Assembly (NCBI GenBank): GCA_031271365.1
Contig: JAISVV010000092.1
Span: 1-7,807 of the forward strand
Direction of reading: 5' to 3'
Origin: Elusimicrobiota bacterium
Lineage (GTDB): Bacteria; Elusimicrobiota; Elusimicrobia; Elusimicrobiales; Elusimicrobiaceae
DNA: 7,807 nt
The position numbers and the translations under genes were made by a program. A model generated the notes under the pieces. That model ran no database searches. It was not told the origin of the DNA and worked only from the letters and a program-made list of their open reading frames with translations. Below, piece by piece: positions 1 to 6,527 of the stretch (the stretch's first letter is position 1; every line of letters begins with the position of its first letter).

Positions 1-3000
1 AAGGGGGTTATCGTCCGCGGCGCCGCGCGTTTCTATAACAGCTTCGGGTATGCCGCAGCTTATCAGCGCCTCGCGCACGGATATGGCGCGCAACATGGAT
101 ATACGCTCGTTAACCTTGCGCGGGCCGATATTATCGGTATTGCCCGTCACTATCACTTTGGAGTAGGCGTAATTTTTAAGTTCCTGCGCCTTTTGCTTTA
201 TGCGTTCTTTTTGCGCCGCGCTTAATTTGTAGGAGTTAAAGGCGTAATCAAGCCCGTTTATAAAATTGTCGGGCGGCAAGTTTTGGGCGGGCCGCTGCGG
301 CGCGGCTGCGGGCGCAACGCCGCCGCGCGCGGCCAGCGCGGCTTCAACCGGCACGTGATGCTCTTCGTAGGAGGCGTCTTCGTACTCGCTTACGCCTTGT
401 ATATGGCGCGGCGCGGGCGCAAGCACGTTAACTTCAAGATAATTAGCCAAACCATCTACCTTAACCCCCTCAACTTTTTTAACGGGCACGCCGTCTTTGG
501 AAATATCCACCGCATAAACGCCAAAAGGCAGGTTATCCAGTATAAACATACCGAAAGAATCGCTGAAAGTTTGATGCAGGATATTGCCTTGCCCGTCGTA
601 TATAGCTATTTCGTAGCCAAGCAGGTAGTTATCGTCAAAATCGTGCTTTATAAGGCCTTCAAGCGCGCCTTTGCGCGCCAGCGGCAAGGCAATATTGCGC
701 ACCGTGCCGGGCCGCAGGATATAGCGGTAATTATCGCTTAAGGGGAAGAGGGCGCTGTCTTCTATCTCGGAAAGGTCAAGGTTTACTATCACTTTTTCGT
801 AGGGGGCGATGTCGGTTACGACGGCTTGGCCTTCGCTGTCGGTGCGGGCAACTTTTTCGGCGCCGGTTACGGAAATTACCACATGCTCCACCGGCGCGCC
901 GGCTTCGTCCACCGCGCTAAGGGCAACGCTGCCGTAATCGCTAAGCCTGGTTTTAGCATCGCTGAACGCGCCGGCGTTTGCGGCGGGGCCAAAACTTATA
1001 TTATAGGTAACGGAGGCGGAAATATTTTTATGCGTGCTAAAAGATAAATCCGCGCTTATGCCGCCAAAATTAAATATCCTGCTGCCGCGAAGAGATAAAG
1101 TATCCTCCCCAAGCCGGCTCATGGCATAGCGCTGCCCGCGCCGGTACTCGGCGGAAAAGTAGGTGCGCCTGTCCCAGCGGTAGTCAAGGCGGGCGGTGAC
1201 CTCGGAGAGATAATTATCGGGGTGCGTCCTGTAGGAGGCGCCCGCGTAAATCCCCAGCCGCCCGAAGCCGGCCTGCAGCAGCAGCGCGGCGTCGTTAGTA
1301 GCGCCGCCTTGAAAGTAGGAGGCGCCTTGCCAAAAATCTTCCAGCGACAGGTGCAAAAACCTTAAAAAATTGCGCGAAAGCCGCACGCTTACGGAGTTTT
1401 GCCCATGGCCAAAGTGGTCTGTTTCCGTAGTGTAGTTTATGTAATAAGGCGTGTTAAAAAGCGCGCTGAAGGTGCCGCTAAGGCGTCCTTCAAAAAGTTC
1501 TTTTAAATAAGCGCCGCCGCGATAGGCTATGGGCGAATTTATGTCCCCGTAATGCTCATAGCGCGCAAAAACGTCGCCGATATATACATTGCCCTGCGCT
1601 TCGGCGTGGTGGCCCAGGCTGCCGCTTTCAACGTCCGATTCAAGGTTATACTGCAAGGACGCGCCCTTAAACAAAAACTGCCCGCCCGCCATGGCAAAGC
1701 GGCGCGGTTTTAAATTATCCTGCGCGTCCTGCGCGCCGGTAAAGCCGGCCATGGCGGTAAAGTAATCGTTAACGCCGTAAAAGCCCATTAAATCCACCAC
1801 CGGCACGGAGCTTTGGGAAACAAAATCCGTATCCCTTTCCAGCAAATATCTGTTGGGCTGATAGGCTTTTGCGCTGTAGCCAAACTCGCCCTTTTTAACC
1901 GGCGACGTGCCCGAATAATAACGCCGCTCTTCCGTGCGGATTTCACCGTAAGGGCCGTAAAAAACCAGTTTAAAAACGTTCAGGCCGTAGTTTACCGGCA
2001 CATTATCAAACTCAAACCTGCCCATTACGGAAGGCTGGCGGAAACCTAAAAGCTGGTCGTTTAGATAAAGCTCCACGTCCCAGCCGTCCTGCAGCGCGCC
2101 GGAGATAGAAATAAGTTTATCCGCCGAGACAACATAGTTTTTAAACGACGTTAAACTAACCCCCCTCCCCGAGCCGCCCGGAGTAAAAAACGAAGAACCC
2201 GTGCCGGTAATATCGCCGGCTTCAAAAGTGGTAAGGTTGGGGAATTTGTATTTATCGCGCAAAAAAGTGCGCCCCACCTTAAAGCGCAGCGAAGGGTCAA
2301 AATCATTATAACTTGTGCCGAAGAGATATAAGTTAGCGTCAAGCCCCGCGGCAAGCGCGGCAATATTTACGCCGTAGCTTTCGCTGTAACTGGTTTGGCG
2401 CGCGGCGCCGTCCTGCGGGCCGCGCGAGTTCATGTTGGCGCCAAAACGCAGGTCCACCACGGGCAGCGCCCATTGGCGCCCGTCAAACTCATAATCGGCC
2501 CAAAGGTCCCTGGGCGAGACATAATCGCCGCCGGAGGCCGCCCTTTTTTGCCGCGCATCGAGGAGCAGGGTGTTGGGCAGCTTCCAATCTGCCTCAATGT
2601 CCACGAGCATATTTAAATCGTTTATATTAATTGTAAGATTGAAAAGATTTTCCAGAAACTCTACGGAAAACGCCAGCTGCCCGTCAACCTGCACGGCCGC
2701 GCCGGCGTCTAGAGGTATTTGTTTTTTATTAAAAGAAGCCCGGGCCAGGGGAAAATCTATTAAAAAAGTATTGCCGCGTTCGCTTGCAAAACCGCTTAAC
2801 TGCGCGCCGTCATTTTTGGTTATGGCCAGGCCGGTTATAAGGGCAAACTGGTAAAACGGCAGATAGCGCGCCTGCCCGCGTTCAAAGACAAACAAAAACT
2901 CGTCTTGCACGTAACCCTGTAAGTCGGCGGTCATTATAAGCGGCTCTTCAAAACTTTGGGCAAAAAGGCACCCAGGCAGCAACAGACCCGCCAAGGCAAA

Positions 3001-3048
3001 GCAAAGTATTACAAAAAGATTAAAGCGATAGTTTCCTCTCCGCGACAT
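1..3048 (-). CDS. Chaperone-usher outer-membrane usher fused to C-terminal OmpA domain (3' end outside window)
   Basis: The frame is open for 1016 codons from ATG at 3048 to the window edge. It would form the outer-membrane pore that receives chaperone-subunit complexes and secretes a surface fibre. A signal peptide ends near residue 30 (CLFA|QS). The N-terminal region, about 31-150, is divergent. Residues about 320-385 hold the usher-typical block GWDVELYLNDQLLGF, then NVPVNYGLNVFKLVFYGP. Tyr/Phe/Gly-rich barrel strands follow to about 700. A usher-type C-terminal region spans about 706-850 (RPGTVRNIALPL, then LDNLPFGVYAVDI). An Ala/Pro linker at about 899-927 leads to an OmpA-like domain from about 928. 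There TD at 971-972 and Arg987 lie 15 residues apart, as in peptidoglycan-binding OmpA. The start overlaps the chaperone end by 29 bases and has a weak AGGG ribosome site, suggesting translational coupling. Usher family is clear; the subclass is inferred. Confidence 0.88.
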   Translation of the reverse strand, partial: MSRRGNYRFNLFVILCFALAGLLLPGCLFAQSFEEPLIMTADLQGYVQDEFLFVFERGQARYLPFYQFALITGLAITKNDGAQLSGFASERGNTFLIDFPLARASFNKKQIPLDAGAAVQVDGQLAFSVEFLENLFNLTININDLNMLVDIEADWKLPNTLLLDARQKRAASGGDYVSPRDLWADYEFDGRQWALPVVDLRFGANMNSRGPQDGAARQTSYSESYGVNIAALAAGLDANLYLFGTSYNDFDPSLRFKVGRTFLRDKYKFPNLTTFEAGDITGTGSSFFTPGGSGRGVSLTSFKNYVVSADKLISISGALQDGWDVELYLNDQLLGFRQPSVMGRFEFDNVPVNYGLNVFKLVFYGPYGEIRTEERRYYSGTSPVKKGEFGYSAKAYQPNRYLLERDTDFVSQSSVPVVDLMGFYGVNDYFTAMAGFTGAQDAQDNLKPRRFAMAGGQFLFKGASLQYNLESDVESGSLGHHAEAQGNVYIGDVFARYEHYGDINSPIAYRGGAYLKELFEGRLSGTFSALFNTPYYINYTTETDHFGHGQNSVSVRLSRNFLRFLHLSLEDFWQGASYFQGGATNDAALLLQAGFGRLGIYAGASYRTHPDNYLSEVTARLDYRWDRRTYFSAEYRRGQRYAMSRLGEDTLSLRGSRIFNFGGISADLSFSTHKNISASVTYNISFGPAANAGAFSDAKTRLSDYGSVALSAVDEAGAPVEHVVISVTGAEKVARTDSEGQAVVTDIAPYEKVIVNLDLSEIEDSALFPLSDNYRYILRPGTVRNIALPLARKGALEGLIKHDFDDNYLLGYEIAIYDGQGNILHQTFSDSFGMFILDNLPFGVYAVDISKDGVPVKKVEGVKVDGLANYLEVNVLAPAPRHIQGVSEYEDASYEEHHVPVEAALAARGGVAPAAAPQRPAQNLPPDNFINGLDYAFNSYKLSAAQKERIKQKAQELKNYAYSKVIVTGNTDNIGPRKVNERISMLRAISVREALISCGIPEAVIETRGAADDNPL

Positions 3049-3865
3049 TTTTCCCTGTTTGTTTATCTTTGAAAGTTATGGTAAGCGTTTGGCCTTTTAG
3101 CTCTTCTTCCGTTTGCGTTAATGGCACCGAGGCGCTGCGCTCGTTGTTGTAAGGGTAAACGCGGACATTGTTTAACTGCCCCACAGCTTTGCTTTTGCTT
3201 CCGGACACGCTGATATCACCCCTTGCTGATTTGCTGCCGCTTGCCGCTATGGCAAGCTGTAAAACTGTTTTGCCGTCCTGCCGGGTTATTACCTGCGCTT
3301 TTGTTATTTGCGCCGCGCTTTCAAGCTTGCCTTTATAGACGCTGACCGGTATGGTAACGGCGTAAAGCGCTTTAAGTTGTATAGAGAGGGTTTGCTCGCC
3401 CTCGCCGCGCGCGGCGGCGGATTTTTGGGCCGCTTCTTCCCGCGTGAGGGGGACGTCTACTTCCGATATTTTAAGGTGGCTTACGTATTCGCCGTCTTTC
3501 ATATCGGCGGCGGGGCGGCGCATAATGTTAAGCGTTTGCACCGCGCCCGGCTTAAGCGTAAATTGGCGCGGAGAGAAGTATAAATACTCCTGCGCGGTGG
3601 CGACGGCGGCGTCCGCTTCCGGGTTGTGCTCGCGGTAGGAGCCTTCCGGGGTTTGTACGTAGTTTACAAAACTTACGCGGTAGGTTTTGACTTCCTGCGA
3701 GTTATTGATAACGCGCACGTTTTGCACGCGCCTGCGGGAATCGGCGTCAAACTCCAGCGAGTAGGGGTATAAAGATATAGACGCAAAAGCAGCCTTGGCG
3801 CAGCACAACGCCAAAGCGAAAAAAGCCAAAAACGTAAAATACTTTTTTATATTTTGCATAGACAC
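3020..3865 (-). CDS. PapD-like periplasmic pilus chaperone, divergent
   Basis: A 281-residue protein expected to hold pilin subunits in the periplasm and deliver them to the usher. The signal peptide ends at about residue 28 (AFA|SIS). The first immunoglobulin-like domain, about 29-135, shows the family start ISLYPYSLEFD, the segment FTLKPGAVQTLNIMRRP and GEYVSHLKI. A charged, Ala-rich insert at about 139-157 precedes KALYAVTIPVSVYKG (166-180), and a second beta domain runs to the end. The start at 3865 has GGAGG nine bases upstream, so it is preferred over the ATG two codons later. By hand alignment the PapD anchor Arg8 is Ser (mature position 8, residue 36), and the Lys112 region reads AVTIPV. 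It is longer than typical chaperones of about 230-250 residues. Its 3' end overlaps the usher start, and the two subunit genes lie upstream. Function is confident from context; the subunit-binding mode is not. Confidence 0.87.
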   Translation of the reverse strand: MSMQNIKKYFTFLAFFALALCCAKAAFASISLYPYSLEFDADSRRRVQNVRVINNSQEVKTYRVSFVNYVQTPEGSYREHNPEADAAVATAQEYLYFSPRQFTLKPGAVQTLNIMRRPAADMKDGEYVSHLKISEVDVPLTREEAAQKSAAARGEGEQTLSIQLKALYAVTIPVSVYKGKLESAAQITKAQVITRQDGKTVLQLAIAASGSKSARGDISVSGSKSKAVGQLNNVRVYPYNNERSASVPLTQTEEELKGQTLTITFKDKQTGKNVAERKLSL

Positions 3866-3907
3866 AAGCCTCCGCCTTATGGATAAGTTTTAGCTGCTTT
3901 ATAAACA

Positions 3908-3926
3908 CCGCCGCGGGAAGCGGCGG
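3908..3926 (-). promoter_or_regulatory. GC-rich hairpin in the chaperone leader
   Basis: CCGCCGC (3908-3914) and GCGGCGG (3920-3926) pair perfectly around a 5-base loop. On the minus strand the hairpin is followed by GTTTATAAAGC, not a run of T. It lies about 40 bases before the chaperone start, so it would sit in the 5' leader of the chaperone-usher transcript. It could act as an attenuator-like or transcript-stability element. A chance pairing in GC-rich DNA is also possible. Confidence 0.35.
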
Positions 3927-3946
3927 CTTGCTTCAAAATGCGCACA

Positions 3947-3978
3947 ATACAACGCCGGGGGCAAATTGTATACAACGC
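3947..3978. repeat. Pair of ATACAACGC direct repeats, operator-like
   Basis: ATACAACGC occurs at 3947-3955 and 3970-3978, start to start 23 bases, which is about two DNA turns. The second copy overlaps the perfect 10-base palindrome TTGTATACAA (3966-3975). Same-face spacing upstream of the chaperone gene fits a regulator binding site, but only one such pair is present and no regulator gene is in view. Confidence 0.35.
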
Positions 3979-4034
3979 AAGCGCAGGGGGCTGCCCCGCC
4001 GTCGGGGCCGCCGTTTTACGCGCCGCCGCAGCCC

Positions 4035-4078
4035 GTCGCGCGCGATAATATATTATATAAAATATATTAGCGCGCGAC
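4035..4078. repeat. Long inverted repeat with GC clamp and AT-rich stem
   Basis: The arms are 4035-4054 and 4061-4078. The outer nine base pairs are GTCGCGCGC with GCGCGCGAC. The inner nine are TAATATATT with AATATATTA. The left arm has a two-base GA bulge between the blocks, and the loop is ATATAA. There is no T-tract at either edge, so it is not a standard terminator. It may be a cruciform or protein-binding site near the chaperone-usher promoter, or a small mobile palindrome. Confidence 0.6.
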
Positions 4079-4124
4079 ATTAAATAGATTACTATATCTA
4101 TATAATGTATTAGCTAGCGCAAGC

Positions 4125-4160
4125 AAAAACACCCCCGGTAAAAACGCCGGGAGTGTTTTT
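4125..4160 (-). terminator. Rho-independent terminator of DUF4402 gene A
   Basis: A 14-base stem (4125-4138 with 4147-4160, one mismatch) surrounds an 8-base loop, with a GC core CCCGG/CCGGG and five A or T at both edges. On the minus strand it begins about 20 bases after the stop codon of the 4180-4668 gene and ends in TTTTT. The symmetry would let it work in both directions. Confidence 0.85.
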
Positions 4161-4179
4161 AAAAACTTAATTTAACTAT

Positions 4180-4668
4180 TTAGTATGATACGGTGACGGT
4201 AAAATCAGCCTCGTAGGCGCCTACGGGCTGGCTGTTGCCAACGGTTAAAACGCCGCCGACAAAAACATCCCCTTCGCCGCTGGCGTCAAGCCTGAGCGTA
4301 GAAGCCGGCGAGGTGTTTAAAGTTGCGCTCATGGTGCCGGAAGGGTTGCCGTTAAGCGTAACATTGGGGGTAACAGACACGGAAACATCGGTATCTTTTT
4401 GGCCTTCCACCAAAAACTCGCCCCGGGCTTCTCCGTCGAGATGCGTAAGCGTGCCCGCGTTTAAAGCGCCGTCAACCGCGGCAACGGAGACGCTGCCGCC
4501 GGCCGTGGGCTGGACGATTTTACCAAAACTTAAATCAGCCTCTTTTGTAATTTTGAGGACTTGGATAATCTCCGCCTGCGCCATGCCTTCGCCATCTGCG
4601 GAAGCTTGGGCAAAAGCGTAAGAGCTCATTAAAGCTAAAGCAAAAACCACGACTAGTAATCTTTTCAT
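4180..4668 (-). CDS. DUF4402 pilin-like subunit A
   Basis: A 162-residue secreted protein of the DUF4402 family, members of which accompany chaperone-usher genes and are thought to be fibre subunits. The signal peptide MKRLLVVVFALALMSSYAFA ends at residue 20. The mature N-terminus has an alternating hydrophobic stretch AEIIQVLKIT (32-41) that could serve as a donor strand. The family signature follows as LSFGKIVQP (46-54). The C-terminus GVLTVGNSQPVGAYEADFT leads to the final VTVSY, with an aromatic last residue as in chaperone-recognised subunits. There is no cysteine, so no disulphide. The start is fixed by AGGAG (4676-4680). It has its own promoter and terminator. It is a paralogue of the next gene upstream, with the same length, the same signal-peptide end and a matching FG block and C-terminus. 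The fibre role is inferred from family and neighbours. Confidence 0.88.
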   Translation of the reverse strand: MKRLLVVVFALALMSSYAFAQASADGEGMAQAEIIQVLKITKEADLSFGKIVQPTAGGSVSVAAVDGALNAGTLTHLDGEARGEFLVEGQKDTDVSVSVTPNVTLNGNPSGTMSATLNTSPASTLRLDASGEGDVFVGGVLTVGNSQPVGAYEADFTVTVSY

Positions 4669-4726
4669 GTTATAACTCCTTTTAATATTTCCAAAATAGC
4701 GCAGCGGGCTAAAAGCGCACCCCGGA

Positions 4727-4746
4727 CCCTATGCCGTATTATACCA
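4727..4746 (-). promoter_or_regulatory. Extended -10 promoter of subunit A with GCATAGGG element
   Basis: The minus strand reads TGGTATAAT (4746-4738), a perfect -10 hexamer with the TGn extension. No good -35 lies at 16-18 bases, as is usual for extended -10 promoters. Three bases downstream is GCATAGGG (4734-4727), also found at the other subunit promoter, at about the predicted transcription start. The leader to the ATG is about 60 bases. Confidence 0.7.
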
Positions 4747-4776
4747 TATTGATTAGTAATAATTTGCAAATAACGC

Positions 4777-4805
4777 AAAAACCCCGGGCCAAAACCCGGG
4801 GTTTT
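4777..4805 (-). terminator. Rho-independent terminator of DUF4402 gene B
   Basis: A perfect 11-base stem AAAACCCCGGG/CCCGGGGTTTT has a short AC-rich loop. On the minus strand it ends in TTTTT and lies about 22 bases after the stop codon of the 4828-5319 gene. It separates that gene from the promoter of subunit A. Confidence 0.87.
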
Positions 4806-4827
4806 AAATTTTATTTTACTTTAAACC

Positions 4828-5319
4828 TCAATAGCTTACCAGTACCGTATAATCCCCGCTGTAATCGCCTGCAAGCTGGCCGGCGGCCACTTTAAGCCGC
4901 GCGCCTACGTTTATGGTAGCCTCCCCCGCCAGCAGAGAGAAGCGGGGCCCGATGTCGGAGGTAAAGCTGGATACGTCCATAGCGGGGCCGGGGCCGCCGC
5001 TGAGGCTTACGACGCCGTCCGCGGGCAGAGTTAAGGTTACCTCCTGGTCTTCTTCGCCGCTGACTTTGAAGATGCCTTGCTGCTCGTCGCCGAGGTGCTT
5101 GCTTGCGCCGGAAGCGATGCCGTTATTGCCTAAGGTTACAATTTCTTCTACGGCGGGTTTAACCATATAGCCAAAGTGCATTTCCTGCTCTTCGGTAATT
5201 TCGATGGGCTCCACTATAACGGCGTAGGCGGTGGAGACCACGTCGTCCTGCCCTTGCAGGGCAAAAATATAACCGCCTGCGGTTAATAAAAAAAGCGAAA
5301 GTATAAGCAGTTTTTTCAT
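4828..5319 (-). CDS. DUF4402 pilin-like subunit B
   Basis: A 163-residue secreted DUF4402-family protein, likely a second subunit of the same fibre. The signal peptide MKKLLILSLFLLTAGGYIFA ends at residue 20. A hydrophobic N-terminal stretch YAVIVEPIEIT (32-42) is followed by MHFGYMVKP (47-55), matching LSFGKIVQP in subunit A. The C-terminus has GARLKVAAGQLAGDYSGDY and ends TVLVSY, parallel to VTVSY in A. There is no cysteine. The middle is more acidic and clearly diverged from A, so this is an old duplication and not a recent copy. AAGGAG (5328-5333) fixes the start. A consensus promoter upstream and a terminator downstream make it an independent transcript. One of the pair could be the main shaft and the other a tip or minor subunit; the sequence does not say which. 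Confidence 0.86.
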   Translation of the reverse strand: MKKLLILSLFLLTAGGYIFALQGQDDVVSTAYAVIVEPIEITEEQEMHFGYMVKPAVEEIVTLGNNGIASGASKHLGDEQQGIFKVSGEEDQEVTLTLPADGVVSLSGGPGPAMDVSSFTSDIGPRFSLLAGEATINVGARLKVAAGQLAGDYSGDYTVLVSY

Positions 5320-5370
5320 GGTTAAATCTCCTTATCAGGGGGCGGGGTTTTACTTACGCTACACCATAAT

Positions 5371-5416
5371 CCCTATGCAATTATAATATTATATAGTTAA
5401 AATACCGATATGTCAA
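5371..5416 (-). promoter_or_regulatory. Consensus sigma-70-type promoter of subunit B with GCATAGGG element
   Basis: The minus strand has TTGACA (5416-5411), a 17-base spacer and TATAAT (5393-5388), a full match to the vegetative consensus in all 12 positions. A second TATAAT lies at 5385-5380. GCATAGGG (5378-5371) follows, the same octamer as at the subunit A promoter. The -35 begins 8 bases after the glycosyltransferase stop codon. Strong expression of subunit B is expected. Confidence 0.85.
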
Positions 5417-5423
5417 TAAACGC

Positions 5424-6527
5424 TTATATCTGCACAATTTCGGCGGCTATTTTTTGGGCGGCCTTAAGGTCGCGGAAGTTAAACTGGTTTTGGCGGGTTT
5501 GTTTTAAAAGTTTGCGTTCATCCTGCAGATATTGCCGCACAAAATAAGCAAGCTGAGCGGTTTCGTAGCAAAATACGCCCAGCCGGCGCGTTATTATAAA
5601 ATCAACATTGCCCGGCTCCTGCCCGCCGAGATAACCTTTAACTATAACGGGCACGCAAAGGTTAACGCATTCCATCAGCGAGTTGGGGCTGCCGCGCACA
5701 ACGGCGATATCGTGGCGGGGGATAAGCTGCTCTATATTATCCACAAAACCATGTATTTCCACGCGGGTGTCGCCGGCAAACTCGGCGCGTAAACTTTTTT
5801 CCAGCGCGGCGTTGCGGCCGGCTACTAAAGTGACGGAAGTATTATCTATTTTTAAAAGCTCGCGGATATTGGAATCCAGGCCGCCGCTGCCTTCGGCGCC
5901 GCTCATGACAAAAAGCTTTACGGGGCCGCCGTCTTGTTTATCGGGGGCGGTTATCTCCAGCGCGCGTTCGGTTATTTTTGTGCGCGTGGGCAGGTTGATA
6001 ACGCTTAGCTTTTGCGGGCGCAGGCCGCGGCGCAGCATAAAGGCAAGGCATTCGCGCGTGGGGCAAATGGTAAGGGCGGCGCGCTTATCGGCCCAAAGGT
6101 TGGAGATGCTTACCAAATCGGCCACCAGGGAAACAAAAGGAATGTTTATTTTGCGTTTTTCCAAAATATTTAAAATACCCCCCACAAACATAGGGTGCAC
6201 GGTTACTATAACGTCGGGGCGGTAATCCTGATATATTTTTAAAAATCCTTTTTCGCAGCTTAGCTGCAGGATAAAGGCGCTTAAGCGGTGCAGGACGTGG
6301 GAGAGATTAAACAAAAACTCCCACAATTTAGGATGGTTATTGGTAAGTTTGCCGTAGCCCTTTGCGCCTTTAAACCAGGCTTTGGGGCGGCAAAGCTCGA
6401 AGGCTTCTATGGTTTTAAAATCCGCGCCTTGGGCTTTAAGGGCGTCTTCCACGGCGCGGGTAATGCTGGCGTGGCCGTGGCCGGTAACGAAGGAGGTTAA
6501 GATTAAAACTTTTTTATTCTTATTCAT
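5424..6527 (-). CDS. MGDG-synthase/MurG-type (GT28) glycosyltransferase
   Basis: A 367-residue protein of the family that includes plant MGDG synthase, Bacillus UgtP and MurG. These transfer a sugar from a nucleotide sugar to a membrane lipid, acting at the cytoplasmic face of the membrane. The N-terminal half starts with strand KVLILTSFVTGHGHASITRA, where GHGH at 15-18 matches the family glycine/histidine loop. IYQDYRPDVIVTVHPMF and FVSLVADLVSISNLWADK fit the MGDG-synthase-type domain. The C-terminal half has the GT28 block: LFVMSGAEGSGG, EIHGFVDNIEQLIPRHDI, then GYLGGQEPGNVDFI with the nucleotide-sugar GQExxN motif. There is no signal peptide. No clear ribosome site precedes the ATG, and a TATAAT at 6550-6545 would give a leader of only about 10 bases. 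No terminator follows, so transcripts may run into subunit B. The exact lipid and sugar are unknown. Confidence 0.85.
   Translation of the reverse strand: MNKNKKVLILTSFVTGHGHASITRAVEDALKAQGADFKTIEAFELCRPKAWFKGAKGYGKLTNNHPKLWEFLFNLSHVLHRLSAFILQLSCEKGFLKIYQDYRPDVIVTVHPMFVGGILNILEKRKINIPFVSLVADLVSISNLWADKRAALTICPTRECLAFMLRRGLRPQKLSVINLPTRTKITERALEITAPDKQDGGPVKLFVMSGAEGSGGLDSNIRELLKIDNTSVTLVAGRNAALEKSLRAEFAGDTRVEIHGFVDNIEQLIPRHDIAVVRGSPNSLMECVNLCVPVIVKGYLGGQEPGNVDFIITRRLGVFCYETAQLAYFVRQYLQDERKLLKQTRQNQFNFRDLKAAQKIAAEIVQI

Larger units (their letters stand above)
3866..4179. other. 314-base intergenic region before the chaperone gene
   Basis: No convincing gene is present. Read towards the chaperone on the minus strand, the region holds the terminator of the first subunit gene (4125-4160), an AT-rich segment, a long hairpin (4035-4078), a GC-rich stretch with CCCCG/CGGGG pairing (3994-4007), a pair of 9-base direct repeats (3947-3978), a leader hairpin (3908-3926) and the chaperone ribosome site GGAGG. 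The chaperone-usher promoter probably lies between 4030 and 4124. TATAAT-like strings occur there on the minus strand, but none has a good -35 partner, so I do not assign one. The region is much longer than the roughly 100-base gaps before the two subunit genes, which fits more elaborate control of the chaperone-usher pair. Confidence 0.6.

Noticed and set aside
283..741. Plus-strand 152-codon frame
   Set aside because: It lies antisense inside the usher, has no ribosome site or recognisable domain, and the minus frame is continuous through it. The same holds for the other plus frames between 826 and 2854.
2959..2974. Possible lipobox (LPGC) in the usher signal peptide
   Set aside because: The -3 to -1 residues are a poor lipobox, and a signal peptidase I site at LFA|Q suits an integral outer-membrane barrel better.
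3877..4080. Minus-strand 67-codon frame before the chaperone
   Set aside because: It starts in the AT-rich hairpin, has no ribosome site, and its Arg/Ala-rich translation follows from GC-rich repeats.
4235..4621. Plus-strand 128-codon frame opposite subunit A
   Set aside because: A Ser/Pro/Thr-rich shadow of the DUF4402 gene with no signal or ribosome site of its own.
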